A DNA stretch of 64,000 nt from Codonopsis lanceolata (taxonomy: Eukaryota > Streptophyta > Magnoliopsida > Asterales > Campanulaceae). This document shows positions 42,278-52,301 of the stretch, one piece after another. The notes under the pieces were generated by a model. It ran no database searches, was not told the DNA's origin, and saw only the letters and a program-made list of their open reading frames with translations. The DNA lies in NCBI GenBank assembly GCA_013146195.2, contig CM028378.1, positions 36,182,227-36,246,226 of the forward strand, in the 5' to 3' direction. Positions within the stretch are counted from its first letter, which is position 1; each line of letters begins with the position of its first letter. Made by a program: the position numbers and the translations under genes.

Positions 42278-42736
42278 TGGTTTGTGATTTGATTAGGGGA
42301 GGAAAATGGGAACCCAAATGATGGCATATGCAATTGCATAAGCCAGTTTATAACAATGGGATTGGGTGGATGTCTTCTTCTAGGATGGGGAACTGATGAG
42401 CTCTTTGTTTTCGCCTGAGATTCTGCTCCTGCGGCGTCTTTGTCGGTACTGGGGCACGAGGCAACGGTGGAGCAGTTTTTAGTTTTTATTTGTAATGTTT
42501 TTATTTTTTAGTTTGAACCTTCAACTATTAAAATTTAGAGTAAAACCCCTCAACTTAATAAGGTCATTTTGGTCTTTTCAATGATTTACATCCAACATAA
42601 CTGAGAGATCTTATTAAATGTCAAATCTAAGTAAAGTGATTAAATTGAGAAAAAAAAAATAAAAAGAATTAACTTAATGATCTTTGACCGAAAATAAGAT
42701 GATCAAATTAAGATTTAAACCTTTCGAAAAGGAACG

Positions 42737-43288
42737 TAGCCACGTAGGGAGGAAATCACTAAGACACAGCATAGTAAGAAACGGAATGAGGGGCGCGTAT
42801 GGTGTTTCGTTTCCCAACTGTCGCGGTATTTCAGTTTTGGAAAAGGACATACTCAATTGAAAGGAAAAAAAATACGACAAACTAACACACGTGTCAGATC
42901 TTGCTTGACTTGAAAATCCTAATGACAAACGGCGCCCATCAGTTTACAAAGAAGATAGATCAACGGCTTTTACGCACAGTAGAGCGTAAACCACACATTC
43001 GCCAACACTGTTCACCTATTTCAACCGCGTGACCTACACGTCTATAACGAATGCGTTACAAATGTCATTCAACTGACACAGCCCACTGCTTTTTACACTA
43101 GTTCTTGTCAAAGCCGGAACTGGAAGTCCCCACTGTAAGACCAGCAGTGTTCCTTTAAAGCCATTGTTTCCCAAAACCAACGGCCGGTGCTCTTTAAAGT
43201 TTAATCTTTATTGAACCAGAATTCACCTATCTCTAAATACCATTTCATTTGTCCTAAATCACGCTTTTGCCACCGCCTTCCATCTCCC
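42737..43288. promoter_or_regulatory. Upstream region of the 43401 gene
   Basis: A balanced-composition region without TE signatures. It contains an ACGTG core in 'acacacgtgtcag' (42886-42898), which matches the ABRE/G-box type and lies about 400 bases before the TATA-like box. No transcript evidence is available. Confidence 0.35.
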
Positions 43289-43296
43289 TATTTAAA
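43289..43296 (+). promoter_or_regulatory. TATA-like box of the 43401 gene
   Basis: TATTTAAA, 105 bases before the ATG, which would leave a leader of about 75-80 bases. Confidence 0.5.
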
Positions 43297-43400
43297 GGAT
43301 GCCTCATTTTAACTAGGTTTGCCAAATTAGATACCCGATCGCCTCCTTTCAGAAAAAAATCGTTACTATTTTAGCACTACTGGTTCGATTCAGCTCAACA

Positions 43401-44033
43401 ATGGAGTCGTCTTCTAGAAACAAATCGACCGGAAAACCCCATTACAGTAACTTCCAAAGATCCATCTCTCCTTCTGGAAGGTTCTGCTCTTCCACCATAT
43501 CATCCTCTTCTTCCGCTTTCACTTCCTCAATCTCAAGTTTCTCTACCCGACCTGATGGATTGTACACCCGATCTGCCTCTCCAACCCGAGTCAGTATTCG
43601 TGGATCCCTCCTTCCGTCATCGTCGTCCGTTCGCTTCTCAATTGATCGCCCGACCTCCCCTGGACGTTCGATTGCAGTCTCTCCGCGAATCCAAAATCAA
43701 AGCAGTAACAACAACAAGCCTTGGTCTGGTCAGAAGAAAACATGTATGTGCTCACCGACGACGCATCCTGGATCCTTCCGGTGTAGTTTGCACAAGAACG
43801 CGACGAGTAGGCGGAGTAACAGCTGTACGGTGTCGTATCACTCGCATCGGTTGCACGCTAGGAGATCGGCGATGACAAACTCGCTGGTGAGGATTGGGAC
43901 CGTGGAAGGGGATTTGGTGAAGAGAGCTTTGGCGGCTTTGATTCGGCCGTCGTCCCATCAACAGAGACGGCGCGGTGATTTTCAGCCGAGGCCTAGTCGG
44001 CTATCCGTCATGTCCAAAGCCGAAAATTTATGA
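43401..44033 (+). CDS. Plant serine-rich-family protein (CSPTxHPGSFRC motif), 210 aa
   Basis: A single uninterrupted ORF with start context aacaATGGA. The N-terminal ~110 residues are Ser-rich and low in complexity (e.g. STISSSSSAFTSSISSFSTR at 31-50, repeated S-P-x-R motifs at 58-95). Residues 115-131 read CMCSPTTHPGSFRCSLH. Residues 171-204 hold the Arg-rich end: DLVKRALAALIRPSSHQQRR, then GDFQPRPSRLSVM. This architecture and length fit the Arabidopsis serine-rich protein-like group (At5g25280/At5g11090, from memory). The same two blocks occur in the 108-aa protein at 25175-25501. No signal peptide or transmembrane segment is visible. The function is unknown; SP/RS-like repeats suggest phosphorylation. 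The - strand ORF at 43752-43961 is a shadow. Confidence 0.92.
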   Translation: MESSSRNKSTGKPHYSNFQRSISPSGRFCSSTISSSSSAFTSSISSFSTRPDGLYTRSASPTRVSIRGSLLPSSSSVRFSIDRPTSPGRSIAVSPRIQNQSSNNNKPWSGQKKTCMCSPTTHPGSFRCSLHKNATSRRSNSCTVSYHSHRLHARRSAMTNSLVRIGTVEGDLVKRALAALIRPSSHQQRRRGDFQPRPSRLSVMSKAENL

Positions 44034-45621
44034 TCAATCGATCAAATTTGCGTTTACCTGTATAGTACCGGCGGGCAGATATCCTCTGTATAAAGAGTCC
44101 ATTACTCAATTTTGACATCATCCAGCCTATAATCTCAATCATTTCCATAACTATGACTAAGTTTAATGGTGTACAGTATAAATTTATTCATTTATTACGG
44201 AGTATCAGACTATTCAAACTTAACTTTTACGTTAAAACAGATGGAGAGTGGGAGAGTATACTTTATTACTTGCCCCGTTCTCTCGCATGGAGTACTTTTT
44301 CGAAAAGTTTTACATTTCACAAAAATGATTCTTTTAATAATATATTAGTAATAAATTGATGTTTTTATGTCTTAGTCATTTTAAAAATTAAACGTTTAAA
44401 TGAAATATTCTAAAATAAAATAATTGATTCTTTGTGAAACGAAGGGATTATATTTTATTTTCTTGGGAGCCTGAAAAACAAAATTTTTCCTAGATGGAGG
44501 AAACCCTAATTGCTTCTTTAATAGTTGAAGCAATGAATTGTGTGTCGTAGGATGATAAAAAAAAAGAAAAGGGCAATAAGTTTAATTTGATGGGTTGTGG
44601 AAATTTGAATTGATATTATGTTTGTGGCGTGTTTGCAGTTTGGCGATCTGAAATTTTGAAGAAAATAGTTTACCCTGATGGTGTGGGCATTGCGTGGCCT
44701 TGACAGCTTCTTCTTGGATGTTGGAGGCTGGAGTTGAGGTGATGTTCATTTTCTTTGTATTTTTCCATCCTATTGTTTGAGCTGATGGTTTGTGTGAAAT
44801 TTCTTGATGATGACTTCACGCTTGCGGCTTGTGAGCACGTTCACATTGATTCCCGTCAATCAATCAACAAACAATTTGGACTTTATTTGTCACCCGTCGT
44901 CTCACAAATTCAGATTTAGGCATTGAATCTGAAAAGATGAATTAACTTTGCCTCTCAATTCACTTATTACTCCCTCAGATTTTTAATTATTATCTTCTTT
45001 GACTTTGGCACGCTAATTAACTGTATTATAAGTATTAGTGTAATATGTAGATTTTTTAAATATTTTTGTAAATATGGTGATAATTAAAATATGTAAAAAA
45101 AAATAAGGATAAAATAATAAAAATAATTTTCTAAAAAAATTGTTCTAAAAGAAAAAAATAAAGTACAATTATTTGAAAACTTATGATTTTAGTGGTCCTA
45201 TTTTGATTGAAGATATTCTTTTTATACTTCGTTAACAATGAAATTGGTGCTATCAATTGTTTTGGATATAGACTCATAAGTGAAATATACCAAATGAATA
45301 AAAAGTTCACCGCATTATTTTCAGACGTCTTATTTTAAAAATATACTTTTATAAATAATGTTTACAATCCTCCTAACATTTGAACATTTCCCTTTTCATC
45401 TTTAATATTTACATATTGATTATGTTATAATATTATTGTAATTATGGTCAACTCTAATGATATTTGCATGTTCTTGAATTATTAGATTTTCTAAATATGG
45501 ACTCTTTGGATAGAACAAAGAGACATAGTTTTATAATCATTGTATTTTCTTTGGAAAATTTAATATTTTAAAATTATTGTTGATTGAAAATCGTATTTTC
45601 AATTTGCTCCTTTTATTTAGC
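44034..45621. other. 3' flank of the gene and AT-rich spacer
   Basis: The 3' UTR of the 43401 gene probably lies in the first ~200 bases. About 44195-44460 has MITE-like ends ('ttacggagta' and 'gaaacgaaggga'). About 45310-45530 is a second, intact-looking copy of the MITE that is split at 23383-24638 ('cagacgtcttattttaaaaatat' to 'actctttggatagaacaaagag'). No further gene is seen. Confidence 0.5.
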
Positions 45622-46016
45622 ATAAAATATAGGTTTAATTAATTACTAGGTCCTTCGATTTGTCTAAAAAAATTTGTTTGGTTCTAACATTTTCAAAGAA
45701 ATTAGTTTGGTTCCACATGTTGCTTTTTGTTGTTAGATTCCTTCATCTCCCCCATTAACATTATATTTATCGTCTAATTTTGGTTAGAAAAGTCCAAATT
45801 ACCCTACTTGTGTTAAATGAAGGGCAAAATGGTCTTGAACTGGATTGTCTCTTTGTCTCCGTCCCTTCCTTCGGGAAGAAGAGTCTTTATGGGTCCACCC
45901 ACTCCTTCCACTATTGTCTTCATCAATCATCTGTCATCAATTATCCCCATTCCCTTTGTAAGAAAGAGTCTGTTTGAGAGAGAGGACAGAGAGAGTAAGA
46001 GAGGGATCCATCGACG

Positions 46017-46166
46017 ATGACGACCCGTTTCAAGAAGAATAGGAAGGGGAGAGGCCACGTCAGCGCCGACCACGGTCATATCGGCAAAGCACAGGAATCA
46101 TCCCGCAGGTCACGGTAACATTAGAGGCATGCACTACCACCGGCGGTCGACAAGCTCTGGTCATTG
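46017..46166 (+). pseudogene. RPL27A: Ribosomal protein L27a (uL15) fragment, N-terminal part plus a short later piece
   Basis: From an ATG the sequence reads MTTRFKKNRKGRGHVSADHG, then HIGK. After a one-base insertion (about 46090) it continues HRNHPAGHGNIRGMHYHRR. This is the highly conserved N-terminus of cytosolic large-subunit protein L27a/uL15. Directly joined at 46146-46166 is VDKLWSL, which in the intact protein (about 146 aa) lies near residue 80. The middle is therefore deleted at the join. The upstream GA-rich leader (45960-46010) may be captured 5' UTR. Non-functional because of the frameshift and the deletion. Confidence 0.85.
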
Positions 46167-46191
46167 AGAACGAAGACATGATCTAGAATTT

Positions 46192-46374
46192 TCAAGACTC
46201 CTTCTTTCCAGCGCGAGGATAATCATTAACGTACTTGGTTTTCTCTGGATCTGGCATCAATAGCTGATCTAAAAAATGCTGATATTTTTCTTTCAAAAAC
46301 GATGTCCAAGAGAAAATACCTCGGTTTAGGCTCGGGTCGGGGAATGATACTGGAAGGTTAGGCTGGCCAGTCAT
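46192..46374 (-). pseudogene. Unidentified - strand fragment between the L27a pieces
   Basis: A 60-codon frame, MTGQPNLPVSFPDPSLNRGI and onward (FSWTSFLKEKYQHFLDQLLM, PDPEKTKYVNDYPRAGKKES). It reads like a real protein segment but I do not recognise it. It is opposite in orientation to the L27a pieces, so it probably comes from a second donor gene. Confidence 0.4.
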
Positions 46375-46484
46375 ATATAGTCGGAACTTCTTCTAGCTTC
46401 CACTGAGATCCGGTTCAAACTACCAAAGGGAGTATGAAGAAAGTTTTCGGCTTATGAAAGCATTTGACTACGAACCTGATGCTG

Positions 46485-46559
46485 TGAAGGCCAAGTTCGT
46501 GTTGATGACTACAGAGAAAAAGATGAAGGAGGCTGGCGGCGCCGTCTTCCTTACTGCTT
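46485..46559 (+). pseudogene. RPL27A: Ribosomal protein L27a (uL15) fragment, C-terminal 25 codons
   Basis: Reads VKAKFVLMTTEKKMKEAGGA then VFLTA, matching the strongly conserved C-terminal end of eukaryotic L27a (VVKAK...TAEKKIKEAGGAVVLTA type, from memory). The stop codon that should follow the final Ala is replaced by TTG. It lies about 320 bases after the N-terminal pieces, separated by unrelated captured sequence. Confidence 0.8.
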
Positions 46560-47068
46560 TGGTTTACAATTTTTAATTTTATAAATTGTTAGTGTCACTC
46601 CATTTGAGGTGCCCTTATTGCTTAGGTTGTTTTCTGGGTTTGGGGTAGGTGTTCTTGAAGCTCTTGTTATTGTCACTCCATTTGAGGTTGATCATTTTCG
46701 TAATTATTTGATAATCCATTATCATTTTTCTGTCTAATTTCACGTTTATGGGCAATAAGCCCAATTTTTGTATGTAAGAAACAACCCTTATACATGTAAG
46801 ACTTAATGAATGTAAGGGCACTTATGTTAATGGGAGAAAATGGTATATTAACCGTTTTCAAAAAAAACTTGACAATAAATATAACGTTAACGGGTGAGGG
46901 GAGAATCTAACAAGAAAATGCAACATGTAGGATCTTTTTTTTTTTGTTTTTTGAAAATGTTAGGACCAACCAAAAATTTTTGGACAAGTCGAAGGACCAA
47001 ATAATTAATTAAACATAAAATATAATATTATGTATTTCCAAAATAAAATGAATAGATACATTATAATA

Positions 47069-47302
47069 CTCCCTCCATCTCTAAATAATCGTCCTAGTTA
47101 ACTCGGTGCACAGTTTAAGAAAAAACAATTGACTTGATTATTTATATTGGTTTAATGTGTTGTTTTCTTTAATGTTCATGTGTATGTGGCTCATAATTAA
47201 GGTAGAGTGAAAAAGTAAGGTTCTAAAAAGGTAAGTTTCAAAATGGACAATTATTTTGAAACGAACGAAAAATGAAAGGAGGACGATAATTTAGGGACGG
47301 AG
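47069..47302 (+). mobile_element. Stowaway-type MITE
   Basis: A 234-bp element between TA dinucleotides (47067-47068 and 47303-47304). The ends are CTCCCTCCATCTCTAAATAA and, inward from the right, CTCCGTCCCTAAATTATCG. The best-preserved copy of its family here, with 3893-4148. Confidence 0.92.
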
Positions 47303-47914
47303 TATCATTTATCCGTCCAGCTTACAAATAAGAGTTAAATGTTTTCTAATATTAATATATTGCTGTTTTGTTCAATAATGATTATTTTGAATTAATACTC
47401 GTAGAATTTTTTTAAATAAAATATACTCCCTTGTTTGAAAACGATATATCGGATCAAAGAAAATATTAATTTAAAAACGGAGGAGTATGACATTTTGAGT
47501 AGAATGAGAATATGATTAGCTTAATTAAAAAATGGTATAAAAATTCAATGAGTTGGCTCATGTTTGGGGACATACGTGAAAGATTGAAAGATTAAAAAAT
47601 TAAAGATAGATATTTGAATGAAAGATTATTGAAAGCAATAAGAAATAAGAAGATCGTGGCAAGTGGACGCGTGTGGTTTCCATGCTATGTGGAAGGGGCA
47701 CAGCATCTCATGCTTTTGGTTCTTGTCCCAACTTCTGGTTGCGACCCATTATTTGTTAATCTTTGGGCCCTATGGATAGATACCAAGTGTTGGGCTTTTC
47801 ACCGACCAAAAGGTTTTTTTTTTTCAAAAAATAAAAAGGTTAGGGGATATAAACCGTACCTTAATTATTATTTTTTATTATTTAAATATCTAAAAATAAT
47901 TTAAATGTCTTTAA

Positions 47915-47918
<4 letters not shown>
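47303..47918. other. Spacer with a short MITE
   Basis: About 47427-47487 is a tiny foldback between TA sites ('ctcccttgtttgaaaacgatat' and 'ttaaaaacggaggag'). The ORF at 47614-47904 (96 codons) has a slightly higher GC core (47640-47770: a W/C/L-rich segment), but no family, promoter or supporting context. Confidence 0.45.
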
Positions 47919-47975
<57 letters not shown>

Positions 47976-47978
47976 GAT
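47919..47978. repeat. (TA)n microsatellite
   Basis: About 24 uninterrupted TA units, then imperfect ones, adjoining the tail of the SINE-like array on its inverse strand. Confidence 0.95.
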
Positions 47979-48300
47979 GTCTTTGCTGTGACTTGAACAA
48001 ACAGTGTCTCTGAAGAGTCTTTAAATACATGACCTCTCGGTTGAAAGTAGTGAAGTAGCAGAGTGTTTCTGGTATGATTTAAACACTCGACCTCTCTGTT
48101 AAGATTAGTGAGTAGCTAAATGAGGCTTTTGGGTAAGGTTTAAATAATAACAGTGCCTCTGACATCACTTGAACACCCGACCTCTCTTTTGTGAGTTGTA
48201 AAGTCCAGAGTGTCTCTAGTGAGACTTGAACACCCGACTTCTTCATTAGAAAAAATGAGCAGTACTAGTTGAGTTAGACTCGTTCTTTCCAACCTTAAGG
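47979..48300 (-). repeat. SINE-like repeat with tandem B-box motifs (second copy)
   Basis: Read on the - strand it follows 1690-2060 in order: 'ctcaactagtactgctcatt', 'gtcgggtgttcaagtctcac', 'agagacactctggactttac', 'gagaggtcgggtgttcaag', 'cccaaaagcctcatttagct' and 'gagaggtcgagtgtttaaa'. By eye the copies are about 80 percent alike. The AT-rich tail abuts the (TA)n tract in both copies ('tatatata' at 2024-2031 in the first). Confidence 0.65.
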
Positions 48301-48364
48301 TATTAAAACCAAAAATAAACAATTATGTTTGACAAAATTTATAATGATTTGTTCATCAATTATT

Positions 48365-49125
48365 GGGTGATAATCGGGGTGGTTTATTTTGTGAAACTTT
48401 CAACCGCCTAGATCCCCTAAATTTATTTTAAATTGTCAAAGTACACTTTTGGGGGGAGGAAAATGACGAAGATACTCTTAATGAATAAAAGGTGCGTGGA
48501 CAAAGCCTCTGTCCAAATTTGGGCCTCACAATGCAAAAATTGGGCATCGTAATGCTTCAGAAGCAAAAATCAGGCATCGCAAAAACATCTGAAGCCCGAA
48601 ACATAGCTTAGACATCCTTTTTTTCCCTTAAAACAGAGACATCACGGGGCACCCTCAGTGTATCTTGTAGATATCGTCAAGAACTTCGATTTGGCATATT
48701 GTGGGTCCTGTGGTTCTTCCGGGATCAAAATTTATGCGTATCGACGAAAGAGCTCTCAACTTTTTGATTTCTATTAGTGCATCAGTTTTAAAACTAACAA
48801 CTAACACCCTTAAACTTCATTTTTCGTCTAATATAGGATCAGAATCAATAGCGCTTTCAAAACCGAAAAGAAAATGAACACAGTGCAAACAAACTTCTGG
48901 AAATTTTGAAGAAAAGGAGGGAGAAAAAGAGAGAGATAGAGAGAGTGATAGAATGAAGAGAAAATAAGAGGGGTAAAATGAACTTGGAAGAAGACATACC
49001 AAAATAGTAGGTGGGTACGTGTATTTTTAGAACAAATTTATAAAAAAACACTTGCGGTTTAAAAATAAAAGAGGATACTTAGGCGATTGAATTTTTCCCA
49101 AAAGGTACTGACCTATAATTATTCC
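48365..49125. mobile_element. Small MULE-like TIR element (761 bp)
   Basis: A perfect 9-bp duplication TCAATTATT (48356-48364 and 49126-49134). The TIRs are about 55 bp: left GGGTGATAATCGGGGTGGTT and right, read inward, GGAATAATTATAGGTCAGTA. Both then continue 'ttttg(t/g)gaaa' and 'ttcaa(c/t)cgccta'. The interior has degenerate GGCATCG/GATGCC-like repeats (about 48520-48600), a GA-rich tract (48914-48946) and no transposase. The end sequence and the repeats link it to 2632-3796. Confidence 0.8.
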
Positions 49126-49884
49126 TCAATTATTTGTTGTACCTTCATTTTAATTCTTCCCCCCTTCCCATTCAAATATTTGACTTTCACAAAAATGTAA
49201 TAAATTAAAAATTTAAGTTGATTCAAGGAAAAGGAAGATAAAAGAAAGTCGGAAAAGAACTTGTATATAATTTAAATAAGTGACCATAAAGCGTATTTAT
49301 GTCATAACATAAACTAATTTGAAGGATTTTTAATGAATATAGTGGATAATCAGTTAATGTAGTGGAAATAACATCTTTCAAAGTTTAAGCACATTAGAGT
49401 TAGCCGTATTTACAATAATGTTTGGGTATAATCTATATATATATATAAAGTGTTGAATCTTTAAATTTAAAGGATTTGCTTAAAAACATTTCACTTGATT
49501 GTCACCAGACAAGGCCTTAAATTTGGTCAATTATTATTTTGTCATCTTCTCAGTAAAATGAGTTTATCTTTTCCTTATTTGTTTAAACATACTCTAGTCT
49601 AACTCTTTCCTACTTTGTGTTTGTGATAGATTGTATTCCCCAAGATAAAATAATAAATTCCCTATTTACAACAAATATTTAATGAATTCTATAATTAAAT
49701 AATACAAAATCAAATACGTATAACTCCTTGAAATTAACGTCTAGAAACTAGAACTACTGCATTCATTGCTCTGTCATCCAAATACATCCTTTTATTCATA
49801 CTACTGTTAGTCTTCCACTGATTCCAAATGACCTTCCGAAAAAATTCAAAAAAATCATTCATGAATTTGCGCATGAAATTTCAC

Positions 49885-50290
49885 TAAACTGAATCACAAA
49901 TACCCACAACTAATTCTAACTTAATGACTAATCTGTAAAAATGTATATAAATCTGATTTTTTTGTCTACTTCATCAGATTCAAAGTTATTAAAACAAATA
50001 TTTTCACCGAAATCACAAATACCCAAAACTAATTATAACTAAATAAAAGATCCAAAATATTTTTTTTTGTCTATTTCATAAGATCAAAGTTATTAAAACA
50101 AATATTATGAACGAAATCACAAATATTCACGATTAATATTAAATATATGACTGATCAATAAAGATATATATATTTGAAATTTTGTTGTCCATTTCATCAT
50201 ATTCGAAATTTTAAAAACATAAAAAGTTCATCTAAAACATGAATGCACACGATTAATTATAAATGATTAACATATCTAAAAAATATATCG
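49885..50290. repeat. Degenerate tandem repeat, period about 100-120 bp, 3-4 units
   Basis: Units share 'gaaatcacaaatacccaaaacta', then 'tttttttgtctatttcatca', 'gattcaaagttattaaaacaaa' and 'tat'. Clear unit starts are near 49889, 50008 and 50115, with a decayed fourth near 50235. Confidence 0.7.
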
Positions 50291-51033
50291 ATTTGAAATA
50301 AATAAAATTTAACAAATACTTCAAGTAGGAAGAACTATATAATTGTAAAATCACAAAATGAAACAAATAGGAAAGATTTCAGCAGTGTAAAGTTGCCCTT
50401 ATTTCAAAGAAAAAGATGAAGTGACCAATTAATCATGGGTTAATTGATTTACCTTTGTTCGAAAAGTAGTCAGATTTACTTTAAATTTTTGAGCACCCAA
50501 ATCTTCTCCCTTGAAGGCTACATTGATAATTCCCCTTCATAGAGTTCTAGATTTTCGAGGATAGAGAATGAGGAGAGGGATAATGAGTTAAGGGAGTAAA
50601 GAAGGAAAACTAAAATAAGAGTTGGTTCCAGGGAAAAAATAAGATGGGTTAATTGTTTACTTTTTCTTTGGTGAGAGGGTAAGACTATCTGAATCAATCG
50701 AATTGATATTGAAATGAATAGGCTTGGATATTAAATTTATCTTTTTAATTGTTATTGATTATTGATATTGAAATGAGTCATAAACAAACTTAAATAGTTA
50801 CAAATAAAATAATTTGAGTCAAATTGTCAATTCTTCATCGTCAATCGAATTTGTTTAGTGTAAGTATTTTCATTCAATTAATATGTGTTGAGTTATGGAC
50901 ACGTCAAACCCATATTTATTTTTAGCTTTTTAGAGGTTGGAATAGAATATGGTAAAATTTGGGTCGGTTCCTTTTGAAAGATTGTCAACCGCTGTCCACA
51001 TTGTTTTTATAGGACGAGTATATCATTAATGAT

Positions 51034-51165
51034 TTGAAATTGTGTAATTGCCACTCATTTCATAGCAGTACACCGTGATTCGTGATTTTTGCATCATACA
51101 TCGTGATGTATGATTTGAAATTGTATAATTGTCATTCTCATTTCACAGCAGTGCATCGCGATTTG
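51034..51165. repeat. Two-unit tandem repeat (77-bp period) with a central palindrome
   Basis: 'gatttgaaattgt(g/a)taattg' and 'catttca(t/c)agcagt(a/g)ca' recur with a period of about 77. Between them ATCATACATC-gt-GATGTATGAT is a perfect palindrome (about 51092-51113). Confidence 0.65.
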
Positions 51166-51914
51166 AAATTATAGCGATGCATCGAGAATCCAAATCGATC
51201 TATCGCTATTCAAATTTGATACACCACAATACACTTTTTTTGTATTTGCATTTTAATTATTTATTTAATTTTTTAAAAAAATTATAGTTATTCCAATTTA
51301 TTTATTTTATTAATATTAATCAATTGACACATTTTTTTTCTTTCTTTCATGATAATTTTTATCAAATGATGTAATTATAATTTAATATCTTCTTCTTTTA
51401 GTTTTTTTTTCGTCTTCATTTTACTTGATTATAATTTGAATGAGTATAATTTAGTTTAAAAATATATATATCCGTGCATTTAATGTACATGTATAAAACT
51501 AGTTAATATGTTAATATTAAATATAAATAGTAAAGTTGAAGGGTTATAAAGAATGTAGATATAATTTGTGAAAAATAATTTTTTAAATAAAATATTTTAA
51601 AATAGTATAATAAACTATTTATTTAAAACATTTGCAATATATCAACGCGTTATACGATTGTACAATACAACACTTTTTAAAAAGACAAGACTCTGCTAGT
51701 AATAAAATATTGCATTGCATATATGCCTACCCAAGGTTCCCCGTCACGGGACACAGTTGATAATTGAATAGGAATTAGGAACAAGAATAAATATGATATG
51801 ATATCATGGCTAAGTGCATGTTGGTTCGGCATATTATCGCTACAAATTAAGTTCTTTTCCAAAATATAAAATATAAAACATTTTAAAAACTCTAATTTAA
51901 AAAAGTTACACACT

Positions 51915-52090
51915 ATGTTTTTTAAGGCCAAAAGACGATCATCACCACAAAGTATCTACATAATCCTACTTTGCACTTCAGCCTACGAGTTTTCCCACTT
52001 GGATGTTGTCATTTGTCCACATTGCCCCTCCATGTTATGAACTTGATGTAAGTTGCACTTGTGGGACATTTTTGTCGTTTCTAAGAGTCG
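51915..52090. mobile_element. MULE TIR fragment
   Basis: Words 'aaggccaaa', 'ccacaaagtatctacataatcc', 'cttcagcctacga', 'gtcatttgtccacattgcccctcc' and 'cttgtgggacatttttgtc' follow the order of the TIR of 60851-62208 and the fragment at 57880-58100. The opposite end was not found. Confidence 0.5.
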
Positions 52091-52301
52091 CTTAATGACC
52101 TTGATGTTGTCATTTGTCCGATATCTCGACGAAATGAATTCCTCCTTCCTCATCAATCTTCAACTTTACAATTTGTACAACATGGAGATCTCTAATTGGT
52201 TAAGCTTGTTTCAAAAGCATAGAACTACCGAAATGACGTCACTGGCGTATGAAACATAAACTTGTTTGACATTGTTGACCTTTAAAGGTTCTAAATTTGG
52301 T

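Larger units (their letters stand above)
41303..42721. mobile_element. Pack-MULE-like TIR element (~1.4 kb)
   Basis: Ends: GGTTTAAATCTCAATTTGGT at the left and GGTTTAAATCTTAATTTGAT inward from the right, with 'tcattaag' and 'cctcaatttaatcac' words following on both sides. Flanks TTCGAAAGG (41294-41302) and TTCGAAAAGG (42723-42732) are a near-perfect 9-10 bp duplication. The interior (about 41640-42480) is GC-rich and gene-like with long open frames. A relative is truncated at 1-292. Confidence 0.82.
41005..42736. mobile_element. Stowaway-like MITE split by a Pack-MULE near its right end
   Basis: The left end after TA (41003-41004) is CTTCTTCCGTCCCGAATAAA and TGTTCATAC. The right end, read inward from 42736, is CGTTCCTTTTCGAAATAAAT and GTTAATG once the insert is ignored, and TA follows at 42737-42738. 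The Pack-MULE sits about 15 bases from the right border. Confidence 0.7.
45632..47014. mobile_element. Pack-MULE carrying pieces of ribosomal protein L27a
   Basis: A 1383-bp element with a perfect 10-bp target duplication ATAAAATATA (45622-45631 and 47015-47024). The ends are GGTTTAATTAATTA at the left and GTTTAATTAATTA inward from the right, followed on both sides by 'ggtccttcga(t/c)ttgtc', 'aaaattt' and 'cctaacattttcaaa' or 'tctaacattttcaaa'. The TIRs continue for about 150 bases, including 'gttagatt' and 'cccattaac' words. The interior holds 5'-UTR-like GA-rich sequence, N- and C-terminal pieces of RPL27A and an unrelated - strand fragment. No transposase. This is the best-supported gene-capturing MULE in the window. 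Confidence 0.9.
49135..51914. other. Long AT-rich spacer with tandem repeats
   Basis: No gene. It contains the two tandem repeats listed separately, a (TA)8-like tract (49434-49446) and a decayed CCGTGCATTTAATGTACATG motif (about 51473-51492). Confidence 0.5.

Noticed and set aside
43752..43961. 69-codon - strand ORF inside the serine-rich gene
   Set aside because: Antisense shadow of a well-supported coding frame.
47614..47904. 96-codon + strand ORF as a gene
   Set aside because: No promoter signal, no family resemblance and an AT-rich tail. A locally higher GC content is not enough.
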